Shown: positions 33,701 to 46,500, numbered from the stretch's first letter. The stretch is DNA of 64,000 bases from Cladophialophora immunda (GCF_000835495.1 NW_015622543.1:3200463-3264462), one strand, 5' to 3'. A program made the numbers and translations. The notes: generated from the letters alone by a model not told the origin.

Positions 33701-34372
33701 AGGAGGGACCAGGGCCAGCGGGAAGGAGAGGTCCTCGCCTGGCTCCCGGTTGACGTCGCCGCGAGGGCATTCGTGGAGGATATACGCCACGGCAACGACC
33801 ATCCATCGGCTTGTCAAGCGCAGAGTCACGTCAAAGACATCGCCGCGCCAGCAGAGGCGGAGGGAAATTGCTCGGGAGCGGGAGAAGGGGATGGGCTTGC
33901 GGTCCATCACGTCCTCAATCCATCCAGCAGTGCCACTTGGTCCGACCTCCTGGCCTGGCTCGCGCCGCGGCAAGCCTTCGAAACCGTCCCCGTCCACGAA
34001 TGGCTTTCCCGCTTGTCAATTTTACAGGACAGCAACCACCCGGAAAGGCGCAACCATCCAGCCCTGCGACTGCTGGGGTTCTGGGAAAAGGCGTACGGTG
34101 CTCCGGGGAAGATATCCAAGGCAACAGTGGCCCCGGCAGCGAAGACGGAAGAAGAGACGCTACAAAGAACCAGGAGTTGTCACAGCAGACCGAAGTCCAC
34201 TTGGAACCTCGAAGGCGAGCGGCAGAGCAGGGACGAGCACAAGGGAGTACCTGCTGTACACTTCGAAATGGCAAAAACATTCGACCGCATGTCCTCGCTC
34301 AGAGACTCAGAAGGGCTGGTAGATGAGGAATACGTCTCGAAGCTGTGGGAATGGATCGTGCAAGACATCTAA
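30756..34372 (+). CDS. NRPS-like adenylation-carrier-reductase (A-T-R) protein
   Basis: Exons 30756-31958 and 32018-34372 give 1185 residues. The adenylation domain (about 25-560) shows YLHHTSGTSSGVPKP (A3), SRFGSAECGF (A5) and the A10-like lysine in LEKSSKGTILR. The carrier domain (about 570-650) has the phosphopantetheine serine in FAYGADSVACIQIRR, where GADS replaces the usual GGDS. The reductase domain (about 720 to the end) begins VLLTGPTGSLGAHILHQLL, with Tyr and Lys in TGYAQSKW. No condensation or thioesterase domain is present. Such proteins activate a carboxylate, hold it as a thioester and release it by NADPH reduction as an aldehyde or alcohol. Beside MysA and MysC homologues it could make an amino-alcohol side chain. 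The first ATG is 30756; an earlier exon is possible. Confidence 0.9.
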
Positions 34373-35053
34373 ATGGCTTCTGTGGAGAATTCCTTGGAAT
34401 CTAAACAGAGCAAGAACTGAGCGTAAGACTGGATAAAGATATCCTACTTCTTTCATACCAATCACCAAGCCTGAGGAACTAGCATTTTGTCGAAGAGAGA
34501 AATAGAATCAATGGACAATCCAATAATCATAAGCTCATCTAATCGTCTGTTCTCGCCTTCCTTTTTTTGTAAATATTTCATGATGCCATGAAGCATAATC
34601 TCGTCTCTACGTTTATTGTGTACACACCGGCAGTTCGGCTTGGTCCACGCTCCTGTGTTGCTGCTCAGTCGCCCGTAACGCTCCTCTGACATCGGTAGTC
34701 CTTGAGCCACTGAGCATTCCTTCCTGTGGTCCTGTAACAACCCGTCCCCTCCGCCTTTCCCTCCACCGCTAGCTGTCACAAGCTCCAACGACCTGTAGTC
34801 GACAACACAATGGACGACAAAAGGTTGTAGATGTAGAGCAAGTGGCGCTGGCGCGACATGTGCCGTCCTTGTGCATGCTGCAAGAGAGTTCCGGCAACAT
34901 TGTGAATCCCATATTTTGCGCTTCCGCCGGATCCGGCCGACGAGTGATGTTGAGGGGAAGCACCAGATAGGATGTCAAGTAAAAGATGCATAGCGGCTAG
35001 GCATCATCACACCTCAAGCAAGAAGACGTTGGCGTGCCCCCCTCTCCACGGAT
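34373..35053. other. Convergent intergenic region, NRPS-like gene to UBP15
   Basis: Holds the two 3' ends. AT-rich stretches near 34500-34610 could supply polyadenylation signals. No gene recognised. Confidence 0.5.
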
Positions 35054-38000
35054 CTACCGAATGAACATCCCCTCGGCTCTTCCCCAGAAGTTGCGCGCCT
35101 TGTTGACATGATCCAAGCCGAGCATCTCGTCTCCGTCCTGGATGAGGTCGACGATGATGTCTTCGTCTTCAATATATCTCGGCTTTGCATAGAGTGTCCT
35201 GGAGACGAGCGCAAACTTGATTTGTTGCAACAACTTGCCCTTGATACCGGTTCTCTTACTGATACGTTCCTTCGTCTCTTTGAGCGGCTCGCCCGGCTTG
35301 AGCATAAACTTGAACGGGACACCGTGGGGTTTGTTGGCCTCTTTGTCGAAATGGTAACAATAAATGAACCGGTCATCCTCGGAAGCGTTCTGTTCTTCAT
35401 CGGGGATCTTCTCGGCATATAGCGTGGTGAACTCATTAACTCCAACCACGTTGAAATCCTCGATCAGTTCTTTGTGAATCTTGCCCCCGTGTACTTCGAG
35501 CACCCGTATATTGCGAGCCGTCTGTTCGTCCAGGTTGAGCTTTTTGGCAATGCCGGCGACCAAATCTCCGATGATGCCGTTCTTAGCGACGAGTATTTCC
35601 AGTGGTTCCTAGGTCTCGTTAGGACGATGAATCACTCATTGGCGGGTGGGACATTACCTCTTTACTGATGCCGTCACTGAGCCAGATCACTTTCATGATC
35701 TTTTTCGTCTCATAATCAGCAAGACTTGTTTCGAGAACCTCATAATACAATGCATCGCCGCGATGAGTGGCATATCCACCGTAGGAAGAAAACTGTGACT
35801 GGAGGATTTGCTGAAGGTTGTGGTTCATCCCACGTTTGATCCACATTTTGATTTTATTGTTAGTTGCGCTGATAGTGGCAAAGCGGATGTGAGTTGGGTC
35901 AATCTTGAGGTGCTCCCCGACCTTGGCAGAAAACTGGTCATAAGTCATCTTCTTGCTGAGGCTAAGCACGAAGGCTTCTCCTTCAGTGCCAGGTTTCGGA
36001 TAAAAGCTGACGGGTATGCGGTTCAGGAGGTAATCGTAATATTGTCGCGCGTCGGTATACGTGGCAGTCGACAGGTCAAGGTCAGGGAGGTTCTGTTGGA
36101 AGCAGATGATATCGCCATCTTGAATCTCGGATTGTTGAAAGGTTTGCTTCGGCTTCATAGCCTCGATCATTGAGAATTTGATCTCTTCGAACAAGAGAAT
36201 GGGCGTAGTTGGATCCCAGTTCATGATCCGATTGATCTGAGGTGCGATTTCTTGCACCTTGTCCAGTTTTTTGACATAGACATGGCCAACACCAGTCAAA
36301 GCCTGAGCCTTGACGTCGAAATATTTAAGGAAAACCAGGATCGGGATGTTGCCGCCCACGGCTTGTGCGGGATCCGGCCACTGGATTTTGCCGTCGTCGC
36401 CTTTAGTCCCATTTTCTGCCCAAAGATAAAACGGCCTGCCTCTCGATCCGTACTTGGTCATTGCTTCTTCCATGGTTATCTCGACATCCCGAATGGGTTG
36501 ATCGGGACGATTTGTCTTGTTTTGTCGGCCCACCATGACCCAGAATCGGATTTGATCAGACTCCAATCCGAGCTCCTCGGCAATGGTGGCGGCGAACTCG
36601 CTGATTTTGGTCGTGCGGAGGACTCGGTAGACTTGGGCACTGGCTGGATCCGACTGTTCGAGCTCATAACTGGTCAGGTCGAAACCATGATGGGCCTGGA
36701 AACTCTTTTCTGTTATTACGCCAACGTTCATGTAGAGATGGGCCTCCTCGCGCTCTTTCTTCTTCCTAGCAAGTTCTGCTTGTTCCTCGGCAATCTTGGT
36801 CTCGATGTGTGCAGGAATATCGGACTCGCTCACGTCGAGGAGGACTTCATCCAGTCTGCTCTTGCGGATGTACACCAACATGTAGGCATTCATGGATCTC
36901 TTAGTAGAATAGCCTCGCATGTAGGGTTGGCGCTGTCCGAGGCCACCATTGGCAACGTTGGCATACTCCCCTCCAAAGTTCTCTTCCAGCACTTCCTTCA
37001 TGGTTGACCGTGTGACTCGGTCGTCATCAAATTTGTAGAAGTGTCCGTCTTTGGTTGGTTTCAGGAAAGCGTAATAGTGGCCTGCATTGAAATCGCCGCT
37101 GTGGACTAGTACGCCGTGTAATTGGTAAATCCACGGTTCTGTCGAGGCCGCCTTGGCTTCGTCCGAGAGATAAAGAGATGCGTCGAATTCTTCGGGGAAC
37201 TCATGTCTGTCGTTGACCTTCATCATGGCGTCGCGGTTGATATCATATTCGAATCTCTTCAGTTGCAGGTGGAGGACAGGTGGGAAGGATTCGAAGATAA
37301 CGCCCTTCCGGGCATCCTGCAACTTGTAAGGTTCACCTGCGTCGTACTTGTTCTCGCCCTCCAGGGTTTCAACCTGGATGTAGTCCATGAAGCTCTCGTG
37401 CAGGTTTTTGTTGCCCCGGACATTCAGCTGGATATCCCAGAATTCCTCTATCCTCGAGGACTCAAAGTCGACATTTATGCATGAAATGTAGGTCTTGGTC
37501 TTTCCGACGAAAAGTTCGGGCAAGGTTCGTTCTGCAGGCGTATCTTTCATCTTCTTCTCCAAGACTTCCATCAATATTCGTGACAATTCTTGCACGTCTT
37601 GCTGCTCGAAGATCTGCCGAGTATCCCATCCAAAGGACGCGGTAAGCTCATTAGTTGAAACTGCGAATCTATCTTTCTGGAGCCTGTAGAATAACCGCTG
37701 CAGTGTCCAGGCACTGTTACTCCGGTTGGCTTCCTGCTCAGTGGGGATTTGGTAGACGGCCTTCCGAAACAAGTTCGTGAAGTAAAGAGATTGGAGAAGA
37801 GAGTTCAAATAACAGGTTGCGCCCTGATTCTTCAAACCAACCATGCCAGTCTCCTTCTTGGAATCATATCCTTCGAAGTTGTGCCAGAGGACGCCGGTGG
37901 GGTCTTTGATGATGCGGACATAAGCTGTCAACTTGGCTTCGTCATTTTCCACCAAATGCCTCGACCCATCTTCCCAAGGTTGGTGGAAGGCCTTCCTAAG

Positions 38001-38593
38001 TTCCACAAACCTAGTGAAGCCCCAGTCGCCTTCTTTTGCATTGAAACGATGAGTGGCGGTATGCGTTCGGTACAGGGTTGGGTCGTTCGGGTTCCACAGT
38101 ACGAGGGCAAACTGAACGCAGGCGTACCAGTCCGGTGGAGGGTCGCTCTCGAAACCGTGTTCTAGATAGAACGAAGCGCAGTCGACCTGATTCCCGTATG
38201 GGAAAAACAACACTCTCCATGGATGTCCGCCACATTCGAATATTGGGCCGTGCTCTCTCCTAGACAGTGTCCGCCATTTTTCTATGTGCCATGTATGATA
38301 TGCTTCAGCTTCCACCTCGACATCAGGCAGGTCGACAAGGACATGGCGTTTCATCGTCTCGACTGGGACATTGGTTAGTTCGCGGGCCAGCGGGGTGAAG
38401 GAGGAAAGGCAAGCTGTTGGGTGAACATACAGTCATCGGCCCGGGGGAGGGCTTCTGAAGGTTCTTCGGAGGCATCGTCCGGAGAGATGTTGACGACCTC
38501 ATTGTCCGGGGGATACTGGTCGTAGCCATCAATCAGCATGTCGGGTCCTGCTAACTGCAAGTCATCGAACCGGGAGGCGAGGTCAGTATCCAT
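35054..38593 (-). CDS. UBP15: Ubiquitin-specific protease, USP7/HAUSP type (Ubp15)
   Basis: Three exons (38593-38431, 38362-35658, 35608-35054) give 1140 residues. After an acidic N-terminus comes a MATH domain (about 75-205), then the USP catalytic domain with Cys238 in GLKNQGATCYLNSLLQ and His483 in HSGDFNAGHYYAF, followed by FYKFDDDRV. The C-terminal half holds the ubiquitin-like (ICP0-binding) repeats of the USP7 family (PILVFLKYFD, DIICFQQNL, ILVAKNGIIGDLV). It removes ubiquitin from proteins in nucleus and cytosol. The last 185 residues are only reached through a 49-base intron; without it the protein would stop early. Domain order and length match the family. Confidence 0.95.
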
Positions 38594-39409
38594 GGCTGGT
38601 GATAGGTATACAGGCGCGGAAAAGAGGGCAATGCTCAACATACGTGGTCCATGCTGAGGAGAGTCCAGACACGAGCGTGATATCGAACCGCGCGGAAGAG
38701 CAGGCAAGGGTGGCAGCCGGGGCAGCTCTTTCCTCAGATTTCCGCAGTTTGACGCTGGGAATGGAGGAGGTATGTCACAATGTGCCGGTGATTCAGGAAG
38801 GCTCGTCAGTAAGCAAGGCCAATCTCGCCACTTACACGTGAATCTAGAATCTAGATAGACGGTAGGGCCGATGGATGGCTGGTTGCGAGAATGAATGGCG
38901 CAGGTACCTAGGGGAGGGAAAAAGATGTGATGCAGCATCAAAAGGGTCAAATCATTCTTGGTCTATGGTCTGCAGGCTTCCAGAATAGACGTCAAATTAT
39001 TGTCAAGGTGTCGCCGCCAGCCCGGCGCAAGCTTTTGAATGAGCGAATAGCAAGGGTCAAACGCCCACTCTCCGTAGAGTGAGGGACGCCCACCGAATAA
39101 GCATCCTGTCACCTATTTTCCCACCAGAGAATGCCCAGGGTGCCGCTATAATTCCCAGGCTTGTGCGACCTAGGCGTCACTCTCTGGGGGACTATGCCTA
39201 AAGCGAAAGTGGCAGCCCGCACCTGGCATTTTGAACGACAATCCCTCTTGTTTAGCGCTTGGTATTATGACTCTGCCCCTCTCCCACAACCACAACCTCA
39301 CCTCGATCTTTTGCGCAACCCTTCGCTGCCCATGCGGTTACTCAGACAACAGTGACGAGATGACCATCAATAGTCTATATGACTCGTCCGGCCTGTTGTT
39401 TGGTATGAA
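38594..39409. other. Divergent region between UBP15 and the mitochondrial kinase
   Basis: Contains both promoters, about 815 bases. No TATA box or other clear element was found. Reading frames over it have no protein character. Confidence 0.5.
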
Positions 39410-40836
39410 ATGCTCCAGGTCGCTCAGCTTTCGAAGGCCCGAGCCTTGCGCCTAAACTTGTTCTGCCTTTCTGCGCAGTCGTGCAGATGGACGTCTTCCC
39501 AAGCAGGGAGAAGTCCACCTCCGTGGCGGCCAGCTTCGACGTTGGATGAGTATGGGACTGTCCTTGCCGTGGTTTGTTCTGGCCTGTTTGCTAATGGCAA
39601 CGTCGCAGTTGGGTTGACCGCCCTATTCGTCCCATCAGCCTGCGCCAGCTCTTTTTCTTTGGTCGCACTTTGACCGAAAGTCGTTTGCTGAGCTCCGCCA
39701 ACTATGTCCGCATGGAATTGCCTACAAGGTTTGTTTGAACCTCCAGCAATGTGTGCAACAGCTCACCTGGTTCCAGACTTGCTCATCGCCTGCGAGATAT
39801 GCAGCGTTTGCCTTATGTGGTGGTGACCAATCCGCACCTATCGTTCGTCTACGAGCTCTACTACAAGTCCTTTGAGAGCTTTCGTCGTGTCCCTGTGATC
39901 CGAACTGTGGAAGAAAATGATGATTTTTGCAGAGTCATCGGTGACAACTTGAAGGAACATCTGGCGGTGATTCCCAACCTGGTCATGGGAGTGCTCGAGT
40001 GCCAAGACTTGGTTTCGGTTGATACAATGGACAATTTTGTACAGGCCATGTTGCGAGCTCGAATTTCGAGACGAGTCATTGCCGAGCAACACCTTGCGCT
40101 CACGGAAACATTCAATTCGCCGTGGCACGTGCCGCAACCCAGCTCTGAGAACGAGTTTGTCGGCGAGGTTCTACTACGATGCAACGCCAAGGAGGTCATT
40201 GAACGATGTGGCCGATTCACCCAAGAGATTTGCAGGTCGACTGTAGGCGCTGATCCATTGGTGCCAGAAATTCGAATCCAAGGCCACACCGGCGCTACGT
40301 TCCCTTACGTGCTGAGTCATCTTGAATACATTGTGGGAGAATTGTTGCGGAACTCGATCCAGGCAGTCATGGAAAAGTACCGGGATCCTCGAGAACCGCC
40401 ACCACCTATTGACGTCCTGATCTGCGAGGCTCCCCAGAACGTGGTTATCCGCATCTCTGACCAGGGCGGAGGCATACCCCGAGATATCATGCCCTTTCTG
40501 TGGTCCTTTAACAAAGGACCTAGAAGCGCTTCACGGCTACAAAATTTCAGAGACGTCCCAACCCTTGCCGCCACCATGCAGGAAGTCCGATTGTCTCCGG
40601 GCGATAAGCCCAGTGGAAAGATCAGAGACACCTCTCTCAGCACTTTGGCCACAAGGCCCCCTGACCTTAGATTGGGCATGGGCTTGCCGATGAGCCGTGT
40701 GTACGCCGAATATTGGGCGGGGAAGCTCGAATTGCATAGTCTCGAGGGTTATGGAGTGGACGCATTCCTGCAAATCTCGAAATTGGGCAACCAGAACGAA
40801 CAGCTTACATCCCGAGCCACAATTGACGCGGTGTGA
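39410..40836 (+). CDS. Mitochondrial dehydrogenase-complex kinase (PDK/BCKDK family)
   Basis: Three exons (39410-39549, 39609-39728, 39777-40836) give 439 residues. The N-terminus is Arg-rich with few acids (MLQVAQLSKARALRLNLF), as in a mitochondrial presequence. Exon 2 supplies RPISLRQLFFFGRTLTE and SANYVRMELPTR. The helical domain and a GHKL ATPase domain follow, with N-box ELLRNSIQAVMEKY, G1 box DQGGGIP and G2 box GLGMGLPMSR. It phosphorylates and switches off pyruvate or branched-chain 2-oxoacid dehydrogenase E1. It resembles the fungal PkpB/Pkp2 group; LPYVVVTNPHL and the Ala/Arg-His pattern leave the substrate open. Without the two short introns the presequence and conserved N-terminal block are lost. 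Confidence 0.92.
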
Positions 40837-42046
40837 AGAGCGCGATCGGTATGGAAGAGATGACAGTCTCAAGCGGTATTGAACGGCTGAAGGATCAAGT
40901 ACGTAGGAGTTCAATGGCAGAATTCAGAAGGTAGTTCTCGAATATCTCAGAGGAAGGAGGTCGACAAGTGTCTTTCACGAGATGCTAGAATCAGACGAGC
41001 CATTATCAAGACAAGCCTAGAGATCCATAGAGTCAGCCCAAGCAGTCACAACAGTAGCAACGGTTCATACGACAGCATCGGGCAAGGGCATTTGGGTCAG
41101 AGTTTGCCAATTCACCTCATGCTCTGCCAGCAATCGCGTAGAGACGACTCTCTCCTTGCGGCTGAGCTTTCGGCTTACCAGAGCTGATTGCTTCTTCACG
41201 AACACTGCAGAGAATGGGTCTCCAATAAGGGGACAATGCCACCCACATTCTTTGATTTCCCATGTATCACTGTCCGCTATTCCAGGTCATCACCACATCA
41301 TGGGAAGCCACAGAGGCCCTCGTAATGATGGTTTTAAGATGCGGGTTCTCTTGAGAGATTGATCTCGACACACTCATCGGAAACCACCAGCTTCATGGTG
41401 TCGAGGGTTGTAGCTGACGTTGATTTGAATTGGGTGTCTGAGAAAAGGAAAAGGGAAAAAAAATCGAGGGCCGATTTTTCACGCGGGCAGTTGAAAAAGG
41501 AAGAGTCGTTCCTGGAACGCGCGCCTATCGCCAAAGGGGTTAGCTGGAACTGGGGGAAGATGGCGCAAGCGGCTCGTGGATTGGCGGGCTGCAGGGGCTT
41601 CCAGTTCGCCCAGACCAACTGAAATGCAAGCCAACTGGCCCTAGGTGGCCCTGGTGGCCCTGGTGGCCCTTGGACAGCCCTGCTCACGCTGGGAACTCCA
41701 ATCCAAACTGCGCTTCAAACCTTGTGATTTTGTATTTCATGCTCCTTGTAACTGCAACATCTTCAACATTACCTCTCCAAAAACTGTTCTATTCGATCAT
41801 TCTCGACAGATATCTTCTCTTTCTCTCTACTGACGGATCTCAGTTCACAAAGTGCATTTCCAAGGCCTGCTGATCTCTCTCGCTCGCGCCCGCCACCATC
41901 CTCCTTCCCTCCTCCCTCTCCGCCGGCCGTCTCGAACAATCCCTCGCCTCTCCGCCCTTGCTTTCGTCTCCGTGAAACATTCCTTCTGTTGTCGTTGACG
42001 GGGTGCGACACTGACCGACCTTCTTGCCACCTGACCTGATCTGCTC
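40837..42046. other. Intergenic between the kinase and the 4EHP-type gene
   Basis: About 1.2 kb. A 9-base unit GGTGGCCCT is repeated three times at 41644-41670. The last 250 bases before the start are pyrimidine-rich (CT tracts at about 41770-42000), as in promoters and leaders of fungal translation genes. Confidence 0.55.
41644..41670 (+). repeat. Three exact tandem copies of GGTGGCCCT
   Basis: Three perfect 9-base units in non-coding DNA about 380 bases before the 4EHP-type start. A frame through it has no other protein quality. Confidence 0.85.
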
Positions 42047-43200
42047 ATGGAAAACGCAAATTTGTGGACCAGACGTTCTAAGTGAGTTCTGCCGCCGTTC
42101 TGTAACGAATTGTGCATGCACCGAGACACTAATCACCTTGATAGCACTGGCAAACTATCGTTGTCTATGAGAGATCAGGAGGGTAAGGATGTCAGCAAGA
42201 TAGATTCCCCTCGCTCCTACACCAGCAGACGTTTCGGCGACACATCGTCCCACGGAAAATCAAATCCCTTCAACGCTCTTTCACCTTCCGCTACCAAAAC
42301 CCCTTCGGCAAGCGCATCTTCGGCTTTCGGACTGGGTAGCGGGGCCTTCGCTGCCTTTGGTTCAGCAAAAACGCCCAAGACCCCTGGTGCTGGGTCGGCC
42401 TTCGATTTCTCATCACGTGAGAAAGGCGAGAAGAAAGATAGGGATCCAGATACACCAGGAGAGTCCTCAGAAGCAGAGCCGCTGCAAGATTCTCCGGAGT
42501 CGCCCAAGACATCCTCGGAGCATCCACTGCGAAGCACCTGGAACCTCTTCTATCGCCCCCCTGCTAACAAGTTCTCCGACTACGAGAAGTCTACCCTCAA
42601 ATTAGCGTCCATCAGCTCCGTGGAGAATTTCTGGACAATATACTCTCATCTGAAGCGGCCGTCCCTGCTACCTACGGTCTCCGACTACCATATCTTCAAG
42701 GACGGCATACGTCCGGTTTGGGAAGACGAAGCGAACAAAAAAGGCGGCAAATGGATTGTGAGATTAAAGAAAGGCGTCGCGGACCGCTATTGGGAGGATC
42801 TGCTATTGGCAATCATCGGTGATCAATTTCTCGAGGCAGGAGAGGAGGTCTGTGGCGCAGTGCTCAGCGTCAGGAGTGGCGAGGATGTCCTGAGTGTTTG
42901 GACCAAGATTGATGGTGGCCGGAACATCAAGATTAGGTACGGCAGGACATGCGGAGACGACGAGTTCAGAAATTATAATACTGACTACACGACAGGGAGA
43001 CCATCAAGCGAATACTTGCCTTTCCCCCGGACACCAACATAGTGTGGAAGAGCCATGACGACAGCATTGCACAGCGGTCAGCACTGGATGAAGCCAGGCA
43101 GCAGAAGGCCGGTGGCGCTCCGGGGCACCCTGGAGCAGAGAGACGACGTCCAACCCTACATGAAGACTCGGAAAAGAGCAAGGGCAAAGGGATATCATGA
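42047..43200 (+). CDS. eIF4E-family cap-binding protein, 4EHP (eIF4E2) type
   Basis: Three exons (42047-42081, 42145-42936, 42996-43200) give 343 residues. Exon 1 is 35 bases (MENANLWTRRS), continuing NTGKLSLSMRD. A Ser/Pro-rich N-terminal region of about 130 residues precedes the cap-binding fold: HPLRSTWNLFYRPP, SVENFWTIYSHL, DYHIFKDGIRPVWEDEAN, GGKWIVRLKKG and EEVCGAVLSVR. The WEDEAN...GGKW block and missing second cap-stacking Trp suggest class II (4EHP), which often dampens rather than drives translation. The third exon restores the final helix (ETIKRILAFPPDTNIVWKSH); reading through the 59-base intron would truncate it. A second, class I eIF4E is expected elsewhere in the genome. Confidence 0.92.
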
Positions 43201-43574
43201 TCTTGCACGGAGATGGAATGGGATGACTCTATCCCTCTTGTAGCATTATAGCATTGATTACTGGCTTTGAATCCCTGGATAGCATGGCTAGATTCTCCTA
43301 TGGAATTCCAACTCCGGGTTGGTGCATCAAGCAAGCCTTTTTTGGTCATGACCATGTTCTTCTTGAGTGAAGCGTCAAATGGGTTGTGCATGGCTGCGGG
43401 GAAATGCTCGGATTTTGGTTCTTGCCAACAGAACCAACCGCGCGCACAGCAGCCACTGCAGCCACTGCAGCCGCACTTCACCCTCCGCATATTCATTTCA
43501 GACAGCTGAATATCTTCCTACGTCGTCCTGGGCTATGTGGTCTTGCGAACGATGCGTGGGTGGTCACTTCACCA
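43201..43574. other. Intergenic between 4EHP-type and ULP2 genes
   Basis: 374 bases holding the 3' end of one and the promoter of the next gene. A GCAGCCACT unit occurs in tandem near 43448-43470. Confidence 0.45.
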
Positions 43575-46500
43575 ATGAAACTTCCCTGGCACGAGGTCGT
43601 GCAGAGCACACTACACGACCTTAGCCAGAACGGTCTCAGTTCTTCACGCAAATCAGATGTCGGCCGGAGGGGCTCAGACGACAATCCAACTACCGCACCT
43701 CTGGTCCCTCCACGTTCAAATGCCTCTCCATCGCAGTCACAAAGGGGACAGATGCCCCAAACCCCTCCTAGACACCTCACCAAAACCATAAGTGCCTTCC
43801 TTGGTGCGCACGACAATGCCGCATGCGCGCCGATCCATGTACGTCGCGCAGCTCCATGTTGGGACCTGGGACCCAGACTGACAATCCTTTGGACGCATAG
43901 ATCGAGAGTGATGATGATATCGAGACACCGGTCGCAAAAAGCGAAACGACGACACCTAGTTTTCCTTCAACCCAGAACGCCTTAACATTCAAAGGCGAAT
44001 TCGAGGCAGCGACTGCGAATTTCACGTCCGGGTCTAGTGGCATAAGTCGACGACAAAGTTCTCCGCGGACAGGATCAAGAGACGAGGACAGGCTTGTGGG
44101 AGGATTGGTGTATGACCCCGAGCGCAGATGAAGAGTACAGACTGCTAAAAGATTGTCACAGAAGACGGAGCACCGATTCTGGATGCATCGAAGACCCAAT
44201 GAAGAAGCCTTTCAAAGTAAGCTATCCTCCAGCCCAGATGAATTTCTCCTGACAAAAGATCTAGACTCCTTCGGGGGCCTACAAACCATACAACACCTTG
44301 AACGGACGGTCGGCTTTTCTTCAACAGAGGACATCTCAGACTAGAGTCCCAGTGCCTGCCTCAAGCACGAGTTTGCCTACTAAGAACGACATCCATGCCA
44401 ACGACCATGGTACGCCTAACAAGAAGCGCAAGGTTGGAGATTGGGGAAGTCCTGGAGTGCGTGCTGCCTCAGTTGTCCCTCTCGATGACGGACAGAACCT
44501 GAATAACTCTGAAGACGAACTTGCTCTGGACACGAAGTCAAAAGATGGCAAAGTGTCTGGAAAGCGCCACGGACTGCGCCGCTCGAATGACAGAGAAGAA
44601 AATAGCCTGCCAACACTAAGAACTCGTGACAAAGTCCGCAATATACAGGTCGATCGAGTCGATCGCTCATCCCCCGAGGATGAAGGCGCTTTCACAAAAG
44701 GTTCCGCACAGCAACGAAAGGCTGAGAAGGATAAGATACTTGAAAGTCCTCCGGAATTCTCGAAACAGCCTCGAGCCTCGCGATACTTTAGCAATCGACA
44801 GAAGCAAAATCCAAAGAGGGTCCAGACGCCGGAAAGTCCAGATGCACTGCAGAGTAGCGAACCTCGGTTTGCCTCAGAGTCAAGCGTCATGAATGGTGCA
44901 CCCTATCCAGAGATGAAAACTAAGGATCTCGGAAATCTAATCATAGGTACCAACTCCAGTACTGCGGTGAGCAAGCGATCAAAGGAACTTGTGAAGAAAC
45001 CGGCCAAGACGAAGATGACCTTTTTCCTTAGAGAACTCGTGTACAGAGATTTGCTCGACTCTTCAGGCTACATAATTGAGCTCGACCGGTCAGGGAAAGA
45101 GGTCTCTATCAATGTGAAGGATCCGCTGCTAGGCGACGATCCTGTTTCCCTGCCACGTCAGTTCAACCAGATTATCAAGCTTAGACATGGATCCAACGAG
45201 TCTCCCTTAGTGAGCCTCCATTTTGTCCGAACTTTGAAGGAAGAAGAAACCATGTGGCTCAGATTCGAATCACACAAAATGGCTGTCGACTTCGTTGGTG
45301 TTCTGAAGGATATAGAGAAGACGCTGAAAGTCAGTGTTCGGGGGGAGTAAGTTTCCTGACACTGATCATCTGAGGTCTGTCTGACATTTTCTAGGGAGTG
45401 GATGGAGCAGGCTTTCTCAAAGTCCAAAAGTGGAACTTCCAGACAAAAGGGGAGATCCACGACGAAGACTCAAGCGACACAAACCTCTCCCAGGAAACGA
45501 GAACCTACATCGACGGAAAATAAGTCGACAGCAAAAACACACGCCACCCGGAAACAAATCAGGCTGGTCGACATATTGGATGCACCTGCTGAGAGTTCAA
45601 AAAAGTCATCCGCGACATCAGCCGCAGATCGAAAGATGGCTGTCAGCAACATGGACAAAACGCTGTTACCCGCCAAAAGGCGTGCTCTTGAGGATTCTCC
45701 ATCGCCCCAGGCCACAATCCACTTACCCGCTATGTCGCAGCCCCTGACCCGCTCACACGCCAGTAAAGAAGAATCGAGGACTGGACAGGGACGGGGCGAA
45801 ACTCCTCCGAAGATCAAGGCATCACAGACTGGGATTCTAGACAGTCCTTGGACCAACGATCTTAAATACCCGCCCTTTGGGCGAAGGGCTGCAGTTGTGC
45901 CGTTCACAGACTTGAAACGACTGGACGATGACGAATTCCTTAATGACAACCTCATAACCTTCTTCATGAGGTATCTGGAAACGCACATGGAGAAGAGCAA
46001 TCCCGAACTGCACAGGCGGATGTATTTCTTCAACACCTATTTCTATGACGCCCTTTCCAAGACGAAGGGTAGAAAAGGAATCAACTATGATGCTGTCAGC
46101 CGCTGGACCAAAAACATCAATCTTTTCAGCCGCGATTTTATAGTTGTGCCAGTCAACGAGAACCTTCATTGGTATCTTGCCATCATCTGCAACCTTCCAT
46201 TCTTTCTCGGAGGACGGGCAACGACGAGCGGCTGGTCTGAGGAATTCCAGTCGAGCGACCAACAAAGTGAAGGAGAGCGGGACAATGGTCTGCCAACGGA
46301 TGAGACTCAAAGAACATTGGCCGACCTCTCACTCAGTGACGACGAGAAAAGCAGTCAGTTCCAAACGGGAAAGAGACCCGGACGACGGAAAGCTGTTCGC
46401 AGGTCGCTTCCGAAGTACGACGTAACCAAACCTGTCATTATCACATTGGATTCGCTCGGCATGCCGCGACCGGCGACATGTTCACAGCTCAAACAATATG

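Noticed and set aside
24064..34372. A MysD-like D-Ala ligase or MysE-type A-T-TE in the cluster
   Set aside because: None was found. The only NRPS-like gene ends in a reductase, and the second ATP-grasp gene has other motifs.
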